This document shows, piece after piece, positions 20,925-32,417 of a DNA stretch of 64,000 nt (positions are counted from its first letter, which is position 1; each line of letters starts with the position of its first letter). The notes under the pieces were generated by a model, which did no database searches, was not told the origin of the DNA, and worked only from the letters and a program-made list of their open reading frames with translations. This stretch comes from Mesostigma viride (taxonomy: Eukaryota > Streptophyta > Mesostigmatophyceae > Mesostigmatales > Mesostigmataceae), in contig RPFO01000079.1 of NCBI GenBank assembly GCA_009746045.1, positions 4,502,131 through 4,566,130 of the forward strand, in the 5' to 3' direction. Position numbers and translations under genes: made by a program.

Positions 20925-21365
20925 TGGTGGTACACAAATACCGTACAGGTGGTACACAACTGCAGCCAGGACAACAGCCGGGCGCTGCGTACCTGCCGTG
21001 GGAAGGAGGGGGTGGTACACAAATACCGTACAGGTGGTACACAACTGCAGCCAGCACAACAGCGAGTCGCTGCGTACCTGCCGTGGGAAGGAGGGAGGTG
21101 GTACACAAAAACCGTACAGGTGGTACACAACTGCAGCCAGCACAACAGCGAGTCGCTGCGTACCTGCCGTGGGAAGGAGGGGGGTGGTACACAAATACCG
21201 TACAGGTGGTACACAACTGCAGCCAGCACAACAGCGAGTCGCTGCGTACCTGCCGTGGGAAGGAGGGAGGTGGTACACAAAAACCGTACAGGTGGTACAC
21301 AACTGCAGCCAGCACAACAGCGAGTCGCTGCGTACCTGCCGTGGGAAGGAGGGGGGTGCTACACA
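20925..21365 (+). repeat. 86-bp VNTR, five units
   Basis: Units contain GGTGGTACACAAATACCGTA, CAACTGCAGCCAGCACAAC and CTGCCGTGGGAAGGAGGG. Five units here against four in copy 2 (38690-39035). The unit length is not a multiple of three and lacks stops, so all frames on both strands are open; coding is doubtful. Confidence 0.9.
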
Positions 21366-21369
21366 AATA

Positions 21370-22150
21370 TCCGACCTATATATTAGCGATAGCCGCCGCC
21401 TATTAAACAGGTCCTATTCATCACGAGCGTCAACGCCCCGTCATCGCCCCGTCATCGCCCGGCCGAGGGCCTTAACCTGTTAACTGTTTCCAGGTAAATA
21501 GGTGTACGTTTATTCCAAATATAGCCTATAACCTGTTAACTGTTTATTCGGAGTGATAGTCAACGACCTATACTACCAATAGCTGCCGCATATCAAACAT
21601 CGGTTTTTCATCGGGCCCGTCGAGGGCGATGACGGTGACGGTCGTCACCGTCATCGCCCTCGACGGGCCAACATCTAAACTCTTCTCTTAATCAACAATC
21701 TATATTACCAATAGCCGCCGCCTATCAAACAGATCCTATTCATCACGCGCGTCAACGCCCCGTCATCGCCCCGTCATCGCCCCGTGATCGCCATGCCGAG
21801 CCAGCCGAGGGCCAACCTCTTAACTCTTTACATTTGTATTCGGAGTAGTAGTCAACGACCTATATTACCAATAGCCGCCGCATATCAAAAAGGTCGTATT
21901 CATGACGCCCGTCGAGGGCGATGACGGTGACGCCGTCACCGTCATCGCCCACGGGCCAACATCTAAACTCTTCTCTTAATCAACAATCTATATTACCAAT
22001 AGCCGCCGCCTGTCAAACAGATCCTATTCATCACGCGCGTCAACGCCCCGTCATCGCCCCGTCATCGCCCCGTCATCGCTCCGTGATCGCCATGCCGACT
22101 GCCGAGGGCCAACCTCTTAACTCTTTATTCGGAGTAATAGTTAACTGCCG
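21370..22150. repeat. tandem block with long perfect palindromes, copy 1
   Basis: Roughly 330-bp repeats built on TATTACCAATAGCCGCCGC and CCCCGTCATCGCCCCGTC. Each central part is a perfect inverted repeat: 21615-21668 has 26-bp arms around 2 bases, and 21916-21950 has 17-bp arms around 1 base. Mirror at 37945-38670, with the long palindrome at 38430-38483. Confidence 0.85.
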
Positions 22151-23325
22151 GCATTGCCATACAAGAAGAAGCTCTCGATCCTAGGTATAGACTACCTCGG
22201 GTATCATCATCGTAATTGCTAGCATCGAGATCATTCATACCTACCGACGATGGCCAGCTGCAAAAGAAAAATGTCGACCAACAGACAGGACCTATCGCCG
22301 GGAACCCTCAAGGCAATAAGGGCGAGACAGGCTTTCACCGTTAAGTAAAGTTGTCCACATCGTGCTAAGGAATTTGTGCTAATCTATGAGTACCTATATG
22401 GACACTTTGTCGCATTTTTTACATGGCAAATAAGCGATGTATGTGTCATGTAGGCTGCCATTGGTGCATGCATGCATGGGCCAGCAATGATGGTCAGAGG
22501 TACATTGTGCCTATGAGATAACCATCGATTTGTTGATCAGCAAGTGATTCATTACGTGAGACAACAATATGTTTGGGGGCTAAGCTTCTTACATTGGTCA
22601 CATGGCCCGCCATAATTGTTTTCTTATGTGTTTAAGGTTAGGGCTCTGTTCATGACTGAACGTCATGAACGCGCTCTATTCATGACATTGATTAATTGAT
22701 TTTAATTAGTCTCATGTCCATGTTGGGGGACCGGGATCTCTGAATTCCCCAAAGAAGATATAGTGGAAGTCACCCCAAGACGTCAATATCCGTCAAGACG
22801 TCAATAACAACATGTATGTCCACAGCTCAGCTAGTAGTCTAAAATATGGGCCTCGAGCTAATCTTGCACGCAAGCAATGCCTATCATCAAGGATTAATTA
22901 ATGCCTATCAACAAGGAGACAATCATGCTTGTTAAATTTCCTAGGACCCACAACTGGGGGGTCGTAGTCTTTGACAATGTCCGCCTGGGCAACGCTACTA
23001 ATCCTACACATCCGAGGTCCCATGTCTGAATAAGAGGGGTTGAGCGGATGACGCCAACAGTGTCTGTGCTCTGCATGTCAGCTAAAATCATATCGCGGAG
23101 ACAAACATATGGCGGTATGTCCAATGTTGGCCACTGCGTCGCCTAACAGGTTCTTACATGGTCGGCAAGGGCCTGACCATGTAAGAAGATATCTCCCTGG
23201 CTGGCCAGTCCACAAGGAACCAGCACAGACCTCATCTGAATCAACCTGATTAATTAACTAACTACTTAATTCATTTATTAAACTCATGCCCCCATTAGGG
23301 AGTCAAGGAGCATTAGCTAACCCCG
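22151..23325. other. 11-kb element interior without clear gene
   Basis: A 76-codon minus frame (22894-23124) continues in the mirror copy (36966-37241) but has no motif. Position 23107-23116 (ATATGGCGGT) is the empty site of the SINE present in copy 2. Confidence 0.4.
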
Positions 23326-23629
23326 ATTAATTAATTAATTAATTAATTAATTAAACACGTGCTCCTGTTGGGGAGTCACGGAGCACCGAAGTGCTTTTAA
23401 TCCCTGTGTGTGCACAACAGGAGAAAGGGCAGAGACCCCCAGTCTCCTTCATGCCTAAGGCATGCCACAGCTGCATTCGGGAACGCTAGCTAAACGGACA
23501 CGCTAACGATCCGGCAATCTGTGGGTGCAATAAGACCCATGTGAGTATGGCATAACACTTGGAGCGTGGGCAAGTAATCTCATCATAGCCAGGACGTAGC
23601 ATGGCTGTACTAGGACTATACCCCGATCA
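23326..23629 (-). repeat. 3' end of (TTAA)n-tailed retroposon, copy 1
   Basis: 5'-truncated copy of the retroposon at 491-2281: (TTAA)n tail, then the double hairpin at 23359-23395 and about 230 bp of 3'-UTR. It runs directly into the ATGG array. Mirror at 36181-36484. Confidence 0.8.
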
Positions 23630-24784
23630 ATGGATGGATGGATGGATGGATGGATGGATGGATGGATGGATGGATGGATGGATGGATGGATGGATGGATG
23701 GATGGATGGATGGATGGATGGATGGATGGATGGATGGATGGATGGATGGATGGATGGATGGATGGATGGATGGATGGATGGATGGATGGATGGATGGATG
23801 GATGGATGGATGGATGGATGGATGGATGGATGGATGGATGGATGGATGGATGGATGGATGGATGGATGGATGGATGGATGGATGGATGGATGGATGGATG
23901 GATGGATGGATGGATGGATGGATGGATGGATGGATGGATGGATGGATGGATGGATGGATGGATGGATGGATGGATGGATGGATGGATGGATGGATGGATG
24001 GATGGATGGATGGATGGATGGATGGATGGATGGATGGATGGATGGATGGATGGATGGATGGATGGATGGATGGATGGATGGATGGATGGATGGATGGATG
24101 GATGGATGGATGGATGGATGGATGGATGGATGGATGGATGGATGGATGGATGGATGGATGGATGGATGGATGGATGGATGGATGGATGGATGGATGGATG
24201 GATGGATGGATGGATGGATGGATGGATGGATGGATGGATGGATGGATGGATGGATGGATGGATGGATGGATGGATGGATGGATGGATGGATGGATGGATG
24301 GATGGATGGATGGATGGATGGATGGATGGATGGATGGATGGATGGATGGATGGATGGATGGATGGATGGATGGATGGATGGATGGATGGATGGATGGATG
24401 GATGGATGGATGGATGGATGGATGGATGGATGGATGGATGGATGGATGGATGGATGGATGGATGGATGGATGGATGGATGGATGGATGGATGGATGGATG
24501 GATGGATGGATGGATGGATGGATGGATGGATGGATGGATGGATGGATGGATGGATGGATGGATGGATGGATGGATGGATGGATGGATGGATGGATGGATG
24601 GATGGATGGATGGATGGATGGATGGATGGATGGATGGATGGATGGATGGATGGATGGATGGATGGATGGATGGATGGATGGATGGATGGATGGATGGATG
24701 GATGGATGGATGGATGGATGGATGGATGGATGGATGGATGGATGGATGGATGGATGGATGGATGGATGGATGGATGGATGGATG
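23630..24784 (+). repeat. (ATGG)n array, 1155 bp
   Basis: Pure ATGG, open in all frames (MDGW and IHPS repeats) with no coding meaning. The mirror (CCAT)n array in copy 2 is 35304-36179, about 280 bp shorter, so the two copies have diverged by slippage. Confidence 0.98.
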
Positions 24785-25248
24785 TCAGGCTTGTCTTACA
24801 TGATGCAGTGGAACTTTGGTGCTGGAGGGTTAATTGTGGCCCGGTCTGGTTTAGCTTCAGTGCTCTCATGGCGGCCTTCATTTGTAATTATTTGAATGCA
24901 TGCCCATTGGGCCATGCATAGTGTATATTTTTTACGCATGCACGCCCATTATGTATCGCTGGGTCCATCCCATCAATGCTTGTTTATTGCCAGGTCTGGT
25001 GTAAGTAAGTTAGTACTTGCGTGTCATGCGCATGGGCATGTTTAGAGTACTATGCTAATCTCTTTAGAAACATAATTACACGGAAGTTACAAATCTCATC
25101 TGCATCATGCCCCAAGACACTACATTAAAGAATCAAATAAAATTATAACATGCCTCCGTTGGGAGATCATGCAGCACATGCATATTCCTTGCTGAATGGG
25201 TAGAGGTGGGTCAAGCCGCGACATCGAAATAAGCTAACTCTAAGCTAT
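24785..25248. other. LINE tail remnants in the 11-kb element
   Basis: Contains the (ACTT)-tailed LINE 3' end in minus orientation (24995-25110) and a CCTCCGTTGGGAG retroposon-tail motif near 25150. No gene. Confidence 0.5.
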
Positions 25249-25461
25249 CTAGTCTACAAAATCCTCACTACACTTCTCCCCAAAGCGCCCCTTCCGCTTT
25301 GGGGGAGGGGGCTTACCCACATGGGCTGGCGTGTGAGCCGGGACATTGGTCTTCCACCTCTTCTTGTTCTGCATAGGAACAGAGAGCGAAGAAATGCGGT
25401 GTGGGGACCCCTTCTCGTGGTAATGCGTTACATGTACTCCCCACCGGGCTTTGCTCTTCAT
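25249..25461 (-). CDS. small basic ORF in the 11-kb element, copy 1
   Basis: 70 codons, Lys/Arg/Pro-rich (KPPPPKRKGRFGEK near the C-terminus), identical to the mirror copy at 34632-34844. It could be the last exon of a longer gene; the ATG is not certain. Confidence 0.3.
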   Translation of the reverse strand: MKSKARWGVHVTHYHEKGSPHRISSLSVPMQNKKRWKTNVPAHTPAHVGKPPPPKRKGRFGEKCSEDFVD

Positions 25462-26564
25462 GGGTTCATAAAGACAACAATTATTCAGTAAGAATTTAAT
25501 AAATTAGGAACATATATCCGTTGGGAGTCACTGTTACACATATACCTGAAAAGGGGCATATGATTTTAAATACATTCTGAGCTACAACCTGCACGTGCAT
25601 GGGTTTAGTTAACTGGCACCTATACTAGAGGCCTGACATGGGGTGGAGCTTCAGTGCTTCCCCGCCTTCTCCTTCTCCCACACTGGGTGCTCCGCGTCCT
25701 TCTTCTCCGGCCCTGCCCATGGGTGCACCGGCCCCGCCTCCTCCTTCTCCTCACGGGACGATTCGCGCTCCACGCATGGCTGCAGCATCAGTTAGCACGG
25801 GCAAGACATAGCAGTAACCGCGCTATGGCTGTTCTAGCACCAGCCTAGCAGACTGCCATGATCACTCAGCAAACCCACGACAGCTAAACCCTTGGCTGTC
25901 ACAACCAGTCCATGCATCATTAAGTATGGGTACAGGGAAAGCTTCCCGCATATCCATGGCCATATGGATGGCAGCAACACAACGACTTGCCCCCTAGCCC
26001 CCCGTGCACACACAAAAACGTGGGTCGTGGCTTCCACGCCCCATCCGCCATGCATGACAGCGCGTACCTTACTCGCATTCACACCGGGCTGCATCCCAGC
26101 GCCGTTGCTGTCCCCATGTGACACGTCGGCTGATTAAGCAGATACACAGCAGAGTCTGATGTAAACCGCTAAACCCCAAACCCATGCAGACCACAGTCAA
26201 GGACGCGTGCATGTCAAGCCATGCCAATTGTGAACCGTACAGCAATTTACTTTTCAAGCCTGAAGAGGTGGATAGCAGATACTAGCCTGGAAGAGGTTAC
26301 AGGGGCACATGTCCATTAGCGAGCGGAACAACACAGCATACACCCTACAAGCGTACCGCACAATGTCCTCCTGCAATTGTCTGCAGATCTCCCAATGCCG
26401 CAGACATCTCCACTGCTCTCATGGCGATTGCAAATGCTTCATGCCGCTGACATCTCCACTGCTCTCATGGCGATTGCAAATGCTTGATGCCGCACCTCTG
26501 CTTACAGCAGAAAAGCTTCCTCCGGGCGAGGCACCTGACTGGAACCAACACCCATTCCTTGGCT
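25462..26564. other. 11-kb element interior; possible extra exon
   Basis: On the minus strand a Glu/Lys-rich exon-like frame (preceded by CTGCAG) ends in a stop near 25655. A 45-bp tandem duplication (CTCCACTGCTCTCATGGCGA type) lies at 26405-26490. Nothing else is recognised. Confidence 0.35.
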
Positions 26565-27675
26565 TCACAACGTGGCCATGACAGCATCGTGAATCTGCTT
26601 CGCCAACGCCCACACTTCAGGACCCGCGCCCTGCACCGCCATGGCCACAGGCTGCACCGCTGCAATCGATGCAGCATTCACTGCCTGCGCCGCACCATGT
26701 ACTGCATGCACGAAAGCCAATCCTGGCTCGGTTATCATGGTCTTGCCCGATTCCTGCTGCTTCTTCTTCTTCGATGCGGTCATGCGCACTTTATACCCCT
26801 TCCTCTCCAAGCACGCCTTCAGCACCTGGCTCGTGCGGTGCTGAATATGCTTCTGAAGGCGCGCCTTCTAAACACGAAATGTTGGCAATGTATGATTCCC
26901 AAACGGCATGATAGGCACATAATCAGTCCCATTAATTGCTTTGCGGCAGTCAATGCACCAGAACACCTGTTGAAAAAAGAAGGTTATGCACGCTAGCGAT
27001 TACCCGCGGCAAGAAGCAATCAACACGCCTCGCTAACAACTGCAACCACAATGTAATTCATGACGGGCCACTCACCGCTACCCTGCTCTCCTGCTTCAAT
27101 GTCTCCCCATTCTCAAGGCCTCCATTGTAAACCTCTCCGTCTTCACCATCGTCATCGTCTTCCTCTTCCTCCACTCCGACGTATCCGTGTTTCCTTTTCC
27201 TAAGATACCTAGGGTTGTTCAAGTCGTATGTGCGGCGTTGGCACACTTCCAACAAAATTTTGGCCGCCTCTACCCATTACCATTTATTCGTACTATCATA
27301 ACATATCCAGGCGTTTGAAAAATCATTCCCTCGTTCGAACTTCTACCCCTGGGCGTCCATGACGAGGCAGTCACGACGGGACGCAGATGCACAAAAATAA
27401 AACAAGGCGACATCCCTTCAATCATTGACCAAAAAACAGAATACGCGCAGAACTTGGATTTCAACACCACGCACCCATTACCAGCGAGCACGGCTGGCCT
27501 GCAACCGCCATCATTTCATAACCAGAAGCCAGGGCCCACACTCCATCCCGTTACCTCATCTTCCACGCACGGCTTCCGCTGCTTCCCTCTGCTCTTTCGC
27601 ATTCTCCGCCAGCAACCTCGCCTTCTCCTCGTCCAACAATCCACTAAGAATAAAATCCCCTCTATTGGACGCCAT
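26565..27675 (-). CDS. BED-finger-like protein of the 11-kb element, copy 1
   Basis: Mirror of 32418-33528; see that entry for the exon reasoning. Exons by symmetry are 27675-27571, 27267-27076, 26966-26919 and 26867-26565, giving about 215 residues. The visible coding parts appear identical to copy 2, so the gene has either been kept intact or the duplication is very recent. The third exon supplies Cys-x2-Cys and the fourth His-x3-His of a BED/C2H2-type zinc finger. The C-terminal exon has a KKKK nuclear-signal-like stretch. Confidence 0.45.
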
Positions 27676-28126
27676 TCAGACGAACTTTGCTAGCGTCTTT
27701 TCACCGGCCCCAGCACACATAATCTATAGCCGCTTAATGACAACGGCCGACAACGACAACTGCTGAATAGGCGAAAAAGGCTGATAACTACATTTTTATA
27801 TTTCGCTGCATTTGCTAATAGACACGCACGTTCTCCCACTTCTCCATTACAATATAATTATCCATCTGGCCGTGTACAGGCAAAGATCCCCGAAGTAACT
27901 TACTGAAACGTATCTTACAGCATCGGATCACTGGCACCTAATCTACAGGTGGTAGATTACCAACCAAGACCCGTCGCGGTAATTTACTCTGTCGGTAATG
28001 TACTACCAAAGATGTGCAGTCGTAACGTTACTCTTACTTACGGCTAGTAAAATTACTACCTATCATCCTACGTAGTAATGATTACGGCGTTGGATCTCAC
28101 GCCTCGGATCTAGGTAGTAAGATAAG
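27676..28126. other. right subterminal region, copy 1
   Basis: Non-coding; carries scattered TTACTACC/GGTAGTAA and GTAATTTAC motifs related to the left subterminal repeats but not tandem. It leads into the terminal inverted repeat. Confidence 0.6.
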
Positions 28127-28182
28127 ACCTCGTAATTTACGCCTCGGATGCTTTTTACCACCCTCGGACGAAAAGTATAGTG

Positions 28183-29250
28183 CCAGCCCACCCGGCCGGG
28201 GGCTCCGATGATCAGCAGCCTTTCGCCGCACTCCTACGCGGATCGACCTGCTGCGGTCAGCGACCGCCTCGACCACTGACGCCATCGCTACGAAACTCCA
28301 GGAGCTTGAAGACCTTCGTCAGACAAAACAACGGGAGGCCACCGACCGCGCTCGCCGCGAGTGCCGAGTGGTGCTGCGCCGTTTCCCCCAGAAGCCAGGG
28401 GAGATGTCAACCATGCACCCTTGCCGACGAGCTCAAGGACCAGCTCCTTACCCTCATGATGGGCCTGGTAGGTGAGGTAGCCGGGAAGTTCTGTGCGGGT
28501 GCCACCGCCTTCTCCACTCACGGGACAACTGGCGGCTCCTCCACCAGTCCTGCTCACCTTCCCCTCCCCTGAGGACAACTGAGCAGCGGTTCCTTTCTCG
28601 TTGCAAGAGGTTGCACGACCTCACCTGGACGCTGGACGACGACCCGTGCCCCCCGCTCAGCAGCAGCAGCGACTGTGGCCGGAATACCTCCGCCACAAGC
28701 AGGACCCCCAGAAGTGAGCCCAAGGTGTACTGGAGGGGCGGGGACCTGATAATCAACCCGGCACAAGATGTGGTCGCCTCTGCGGGCTAGAATAGCCATA
28801 GTTTGTAATCCTTGGTAGTCACTGCCGCCATGGCCTGAGCCATGCCTAATGTTTGCCTAGCCACCATACCTAGCAGCCACGTGCATGCACCGCTAGCGCA
28901 CGGTACATCATGAACCAGCCATAGCCTAAGCTTAGCCCTTGTACAACCAGCCATATGCTACGTCCTGGCTATGCTTCGCTTACAGTACTTCCCCACGCTC
29001 CCTGTTATGATATGCTCACGCGGGACTTATTGCACCCACAGATCTTGCCGGATCGTCTATCGTCATGTCCGATTGCTGCTAGCTACATGGCATGCCTCTG
29101 GCATGAAGTCCTGAGAAAGGGGGTCTCTGCCCTTTCTCCCTGTTGTGCACATTCAGGGATTAAAAGCACTTCGGTGCTCCGTGACTCCCCAACGGGAGCA
29201 CGAGTCTAATTAATTAATTAATTAATTAATTAGTTAATTAAGGGGACGTG
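28183..29250 (+). mobile_element. ORF1 retroposon copy 2, 3' part
   Basis: Continuation of 16988-17181 after the 11-kb insertion. ORF1 runs in several frames to about 28790: KLQELEDLRQ, then CRVVLRRFPQKPGE, DELKDQLLTLM, PPVLLTFPSPED and TWTLDDDPCPP. A 3'-UTR with the double hairpin (29165-29201) and a (TTAA)n tail (29209-29240) follow. As in copy 1, no reverse transcriptase lies between ORF1 and the tail. Confidence 0.7.
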
Positions 29251-29599
29251 GCGCGCCGAATATTTTCCGCGCGAAAAAATTCGCGGTACCAGCCGTACTG
29301 TGAAAAGTGGGTGCACCGTGCGCGCACCCCTTGCGGAAGTGGCCATGGCGACTGCGTTTAGGCGAAACTAGCCATGTAGGGCTACAGAAATGCCCAAAAA
29401 ATGCTCGAATGTTGAAGAAGATGATTTCATGATGTTGGGTTGTGGCGGCAAGTAGCTGGTTTACAATATCGCTGCTTTCTTTTACTGCCATCGGCATGGG
29501 GGTTAAACTGCATTTTTTGGTCGCGCGGAATAAAATAGAATTCGTGATAGCGGCAGTAAATTCGCAGTTTTGGGGGCCTTTTTGACCGTCAAGGATGCA
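29251..29599. other. spacer flank, no gene recognised
   Basis: Sequence between the retroposon tail and the TTAA element. A minus-strand frame (29234-29497, 87 codons) has no motif. Confidence 0.4.
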
Positions 29600-29603
29600 T
29601 TAA

Positions 29604-31323
29604 CTCGTCGTCTGTCCCTGGTCCTCTACGGAGGACTGAGTTGAACTCAGTCCTCTCTAGAGGACCGAGTTTTTGGGTTTCGTAGAAAATTCGCCCCGGT
29701 CAGAATGTTTGACAAAAAAATTCTCTCAAAATTTATTCAAATACTACGTGAAAAGATCTTTCTTGGACATATTTTTGGGATTTTTTTGGATTTGGTATGA
29801 GCGGCTTAATGTACGGTCAAAGTACAGGTGGTAAGGGTACTTTTCCACGTGAAACGCGAGTTCCGGAAATGCACGACCTAGCCATGGCGGCTCGCGCCCA
29901 TGCATGCAGTTTACGTTTGCGGACGAGTTAGCTGTCCAAACTCAGGAAATAGATTTAACATGCCCTAAAGATGATAAAAATACATTTTTAGCTCGCGGGG
30001 ATGCGATTTACCCGGTGTCGGCACTGTTCTTGCTGGAAAAAACTGCGATAAGGCAGGTCGACGGAATTGATGACTGCGCTTGCTTTCCGGCGCAATTTCA
30101 ATGGCTGATAGGTTTCTTTCTACATTTTAACATGCATCGTATTAGAATAAATTGAGTGACAGTATAGATTTGAGTATTTCGACCATTCTGTCACGTCATG
30201 GTCTATGTGCCGCAAAGTGCCACTTTTGCGGGCACCGCCTGGGCCAAGGTAACGCCAGCCGTGCCAGGTAAAGCCAGATAATCGTTGCCTCTTCGTTTCT
30301 TGATGTTTGTACATGAGTTTAAGCTTGCGAGGCGTTGTCAGGTTCAAGTCTTGATGCTCTTTCTTGACCGTTGCCTGCCCTCTCTAAAACCCCCTTTTCA
30401 GATGATGTTATCAGGCATTTGCCTTGACCCAGTGTAGTTGTGCAGGGTTTTAGGAGCTGTGCAGGTTTAAACACCTTCATAGATGTTAGTTATTCTTTTG
30501 CTACGTTCATACTGCATGATTTTGAGGCCACGGGCCGCGTCAAGGGTGCATTCAAGCTTTTACGGGTGAGTGAAAAGTCTTGGTGACAAACCACTGCCAT
30601 CATGTGCCAGCAACTATGTTGGCCACATCATGGCAAGGCAAAACAGTTATAGCCATATCTATTGTTGTTAGAAACAATGGAAATATGCTTCACCTACCCA
30701 TTATATTGGTGGTTGACACTTATAACATAACCCTTTGTTGGTAGGGTATCCAAGCCCATTCCCTACATGCATGCATAGGCTCTCACTACATGATAAGGTA
30801 TGATATACCTGAAGTATGATGATGCAAGTGTGTTGTCCTGTAATGCTTGAAGGGAAATGAGTTGATTGGGATGGTTGGTGGCCACGGTGGTGTGTAGTAT
30901 GACCGCACTTACATGCTAGCAAAGTTAGCAAAAGCCCCATTCCTCTCCTGAGGACTGAGAGTTTTTTAATTGTTTCAGGCAGTTGCAGTGGCCAAATCGA
31001 GCCCAGTTTTTTTCCACGTTTCAAGAACTATGTTGTTTACATGCCTATATTTTTTCTTCATGCACGAGGATTTGATTGAATTTTTCCCACTCGTTCTTAT
31101 CCCGAAAAATGCAAATTCGCGAGGGGTGCCCATCGTCCGTGTAATTTTCAGGTGTTCGGGTCAAGTTTTCACATATGCAGTATTTTTGCCAACAAAATGA
31201 CATCTAGTACACCCCCGATCCACATCAAAACATTTGGGATGGACCCCCCACCTAGTCGCTACACGCGGTTGAAAATTGTCAACTCAGTCCTCCTGTGAGG
31301 ACTGAGTTGGGACAGACGACGAG
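29604..31323 (+). mobile_element. TTAA-flanked (piggyBac-like) element A
   Basis: TTAA flanks both sides (29600-29603 and 31324-31327). The terminal inverted repeats start CTCGTCGTCTGTCCC. Perfect palindromes follow just inside: GGACTGAGTT g AACTCAGTCC on the left and a 12-bp stem with a CTGT loop on the right (about 31280-31307). The interior from about 29815 to 30270 is clearly homologous to element B (49914-51613), although the termini differ. Precise TTAA duplication is the hallmark of piggyBac. No transposase with the expected Asp triad was found, so it is probably non-autonomous. Confidence 0.75.
29904..30155 (+). CDS. conserved ORF of the TTAA element family
   Basis: 83 codons. Its phrases FTF, QTQEID, PKDD, FLARG, AI, VSA, FLLEKTAIR, FPA and IGFF recur codon for codon in element B (50206 onward) despite many base changes, whereas flanking DNA matches less well. 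That suggests past protein-level constraint. A donor-like GTAACG after ACCGCCTGGGCCAAG downstream, conserved in B as GTAATG, suggests the frame is one exon of a longer gene. No known family recognised. Confidence 0.45.
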   Translation: MQFTFADELAVQTQEIDLTCPKDDKNTFLARGDAIYPVSALFLLEKTAIRQVDGIDDCACFPAQFQWLIGFFLHFNMHRIRIN

Positions 31324-31327
31324 TTAA

Positions 31328-31909
31328 TATCGGTAGCATTGAATTCCAAACCGAACTGGTGCTTTTTGCTACATTTTCGGCCATTGTCGGTAAGTCAAAT
31401 TCTTCAGGCCTGCGCAGTGCATGTCGGAACCTTCCATGGAAAAACGGCCGTTGTTGCGCGCCTGAGCGACGAGGGATCTGCAAGGGTAAGGTATAAATTT
31501 GTCGCGAATGTTATGTGCTATCAGTTCTTTCTTCTATTATGAGCTCATCGTTCGAAGGTTTTTGCGTTCTGTTTGGGCCGTTTGCGCCAGCTAGCTCGCT
31601 GTTGCTTGCCGAATACCTGGCAGCTTTAGATTGTTTTCGTTGATGTCGTGGTTAGGGCCGCTTCAGTCGAAGCCTATAGCTTCTCGGGAAGGTTTAAGGC
31701 ATTTCATAAAACGTGTTCTGGCGAGGATGGTGTGCGTATGGACGCTTCTTGTTGTGTTAGAGTGACGCACCCTCTCTTCGCATCGGCATCACAGCGCTCA
31801 TGCGCTGGAGGGCCGCCAATGGTTTCTTTCCATTTTATCGTGCGGGGGAGGAAGTGTTTTATTGACGATGATGTTGGAGATATTGCATTTGTGTGACTGC
31901 ATGTAGATA
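31328..31909 (+). other. possible exons of an unrecognised gene
   Basis: Plus-strand frames flanked by plausible splice sites: a donor GTAAGT near 31390, an acceptor TTCAG near 31406, then ACAVHVGTFHGKTAVVARLS and a donor GTAAGG. A separate 82-codon frame lies at 31648-31896. The 11-kb copy 2 inserted at 31910, just past it. No family recognised. Confidence 0.25.
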
Positions 31910-32417
31910 CACTATACTTTTCGTCCGAGGGTGGTAAAAAGCATCCGAGGAGTAAATTACGAGGTCTTATCTTACTACCTAGATCCGAGGCGTGAGATCC
32001 AACGCCGTAATCATTACTACGTAGGATGATAGGGTAGTAATTTTACTAGCCGTAAGTAAGAGTAACGTTACGACTGCACATCTTTGGTAGTACATTACCG
32101 ACAGAGTAAATTACCGCGACGGGTCTTGGTTGGTAATCTACCACCTGTAGATTAGGTGCCAGTGATCCGATGCTGTAAGATACGTTTCAGTAAGCTACTT
32201 CGGGGATCTTTGCCTGTACACGGCCAGATGGATAATTATATTGTAATGGAGAAGTGGGAGAACGTGCGTGTCTATTAGCAAATGCAGCGAAATATAAAAA
32301 TGTAGTTATCAGCCTTTTTCGCCTATTCAGCAGTTGTCGTTGTCGGCCGTTGTCATTAAGCGGCTATAGATTATGTGTGCTGGGGCCGGTGAAAAGACGC
32401 TAGCAAAGTTCGTCTGA

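Noticed and set aside
23601-24921. MDGW/IHPS repeat frames of about 400 aa, and the mirror frames at 35172-36306
   Set aside because: Translations of (ATGG)n/(CCAT)n; open in all frames on both strands, and length differs freely between the copies.
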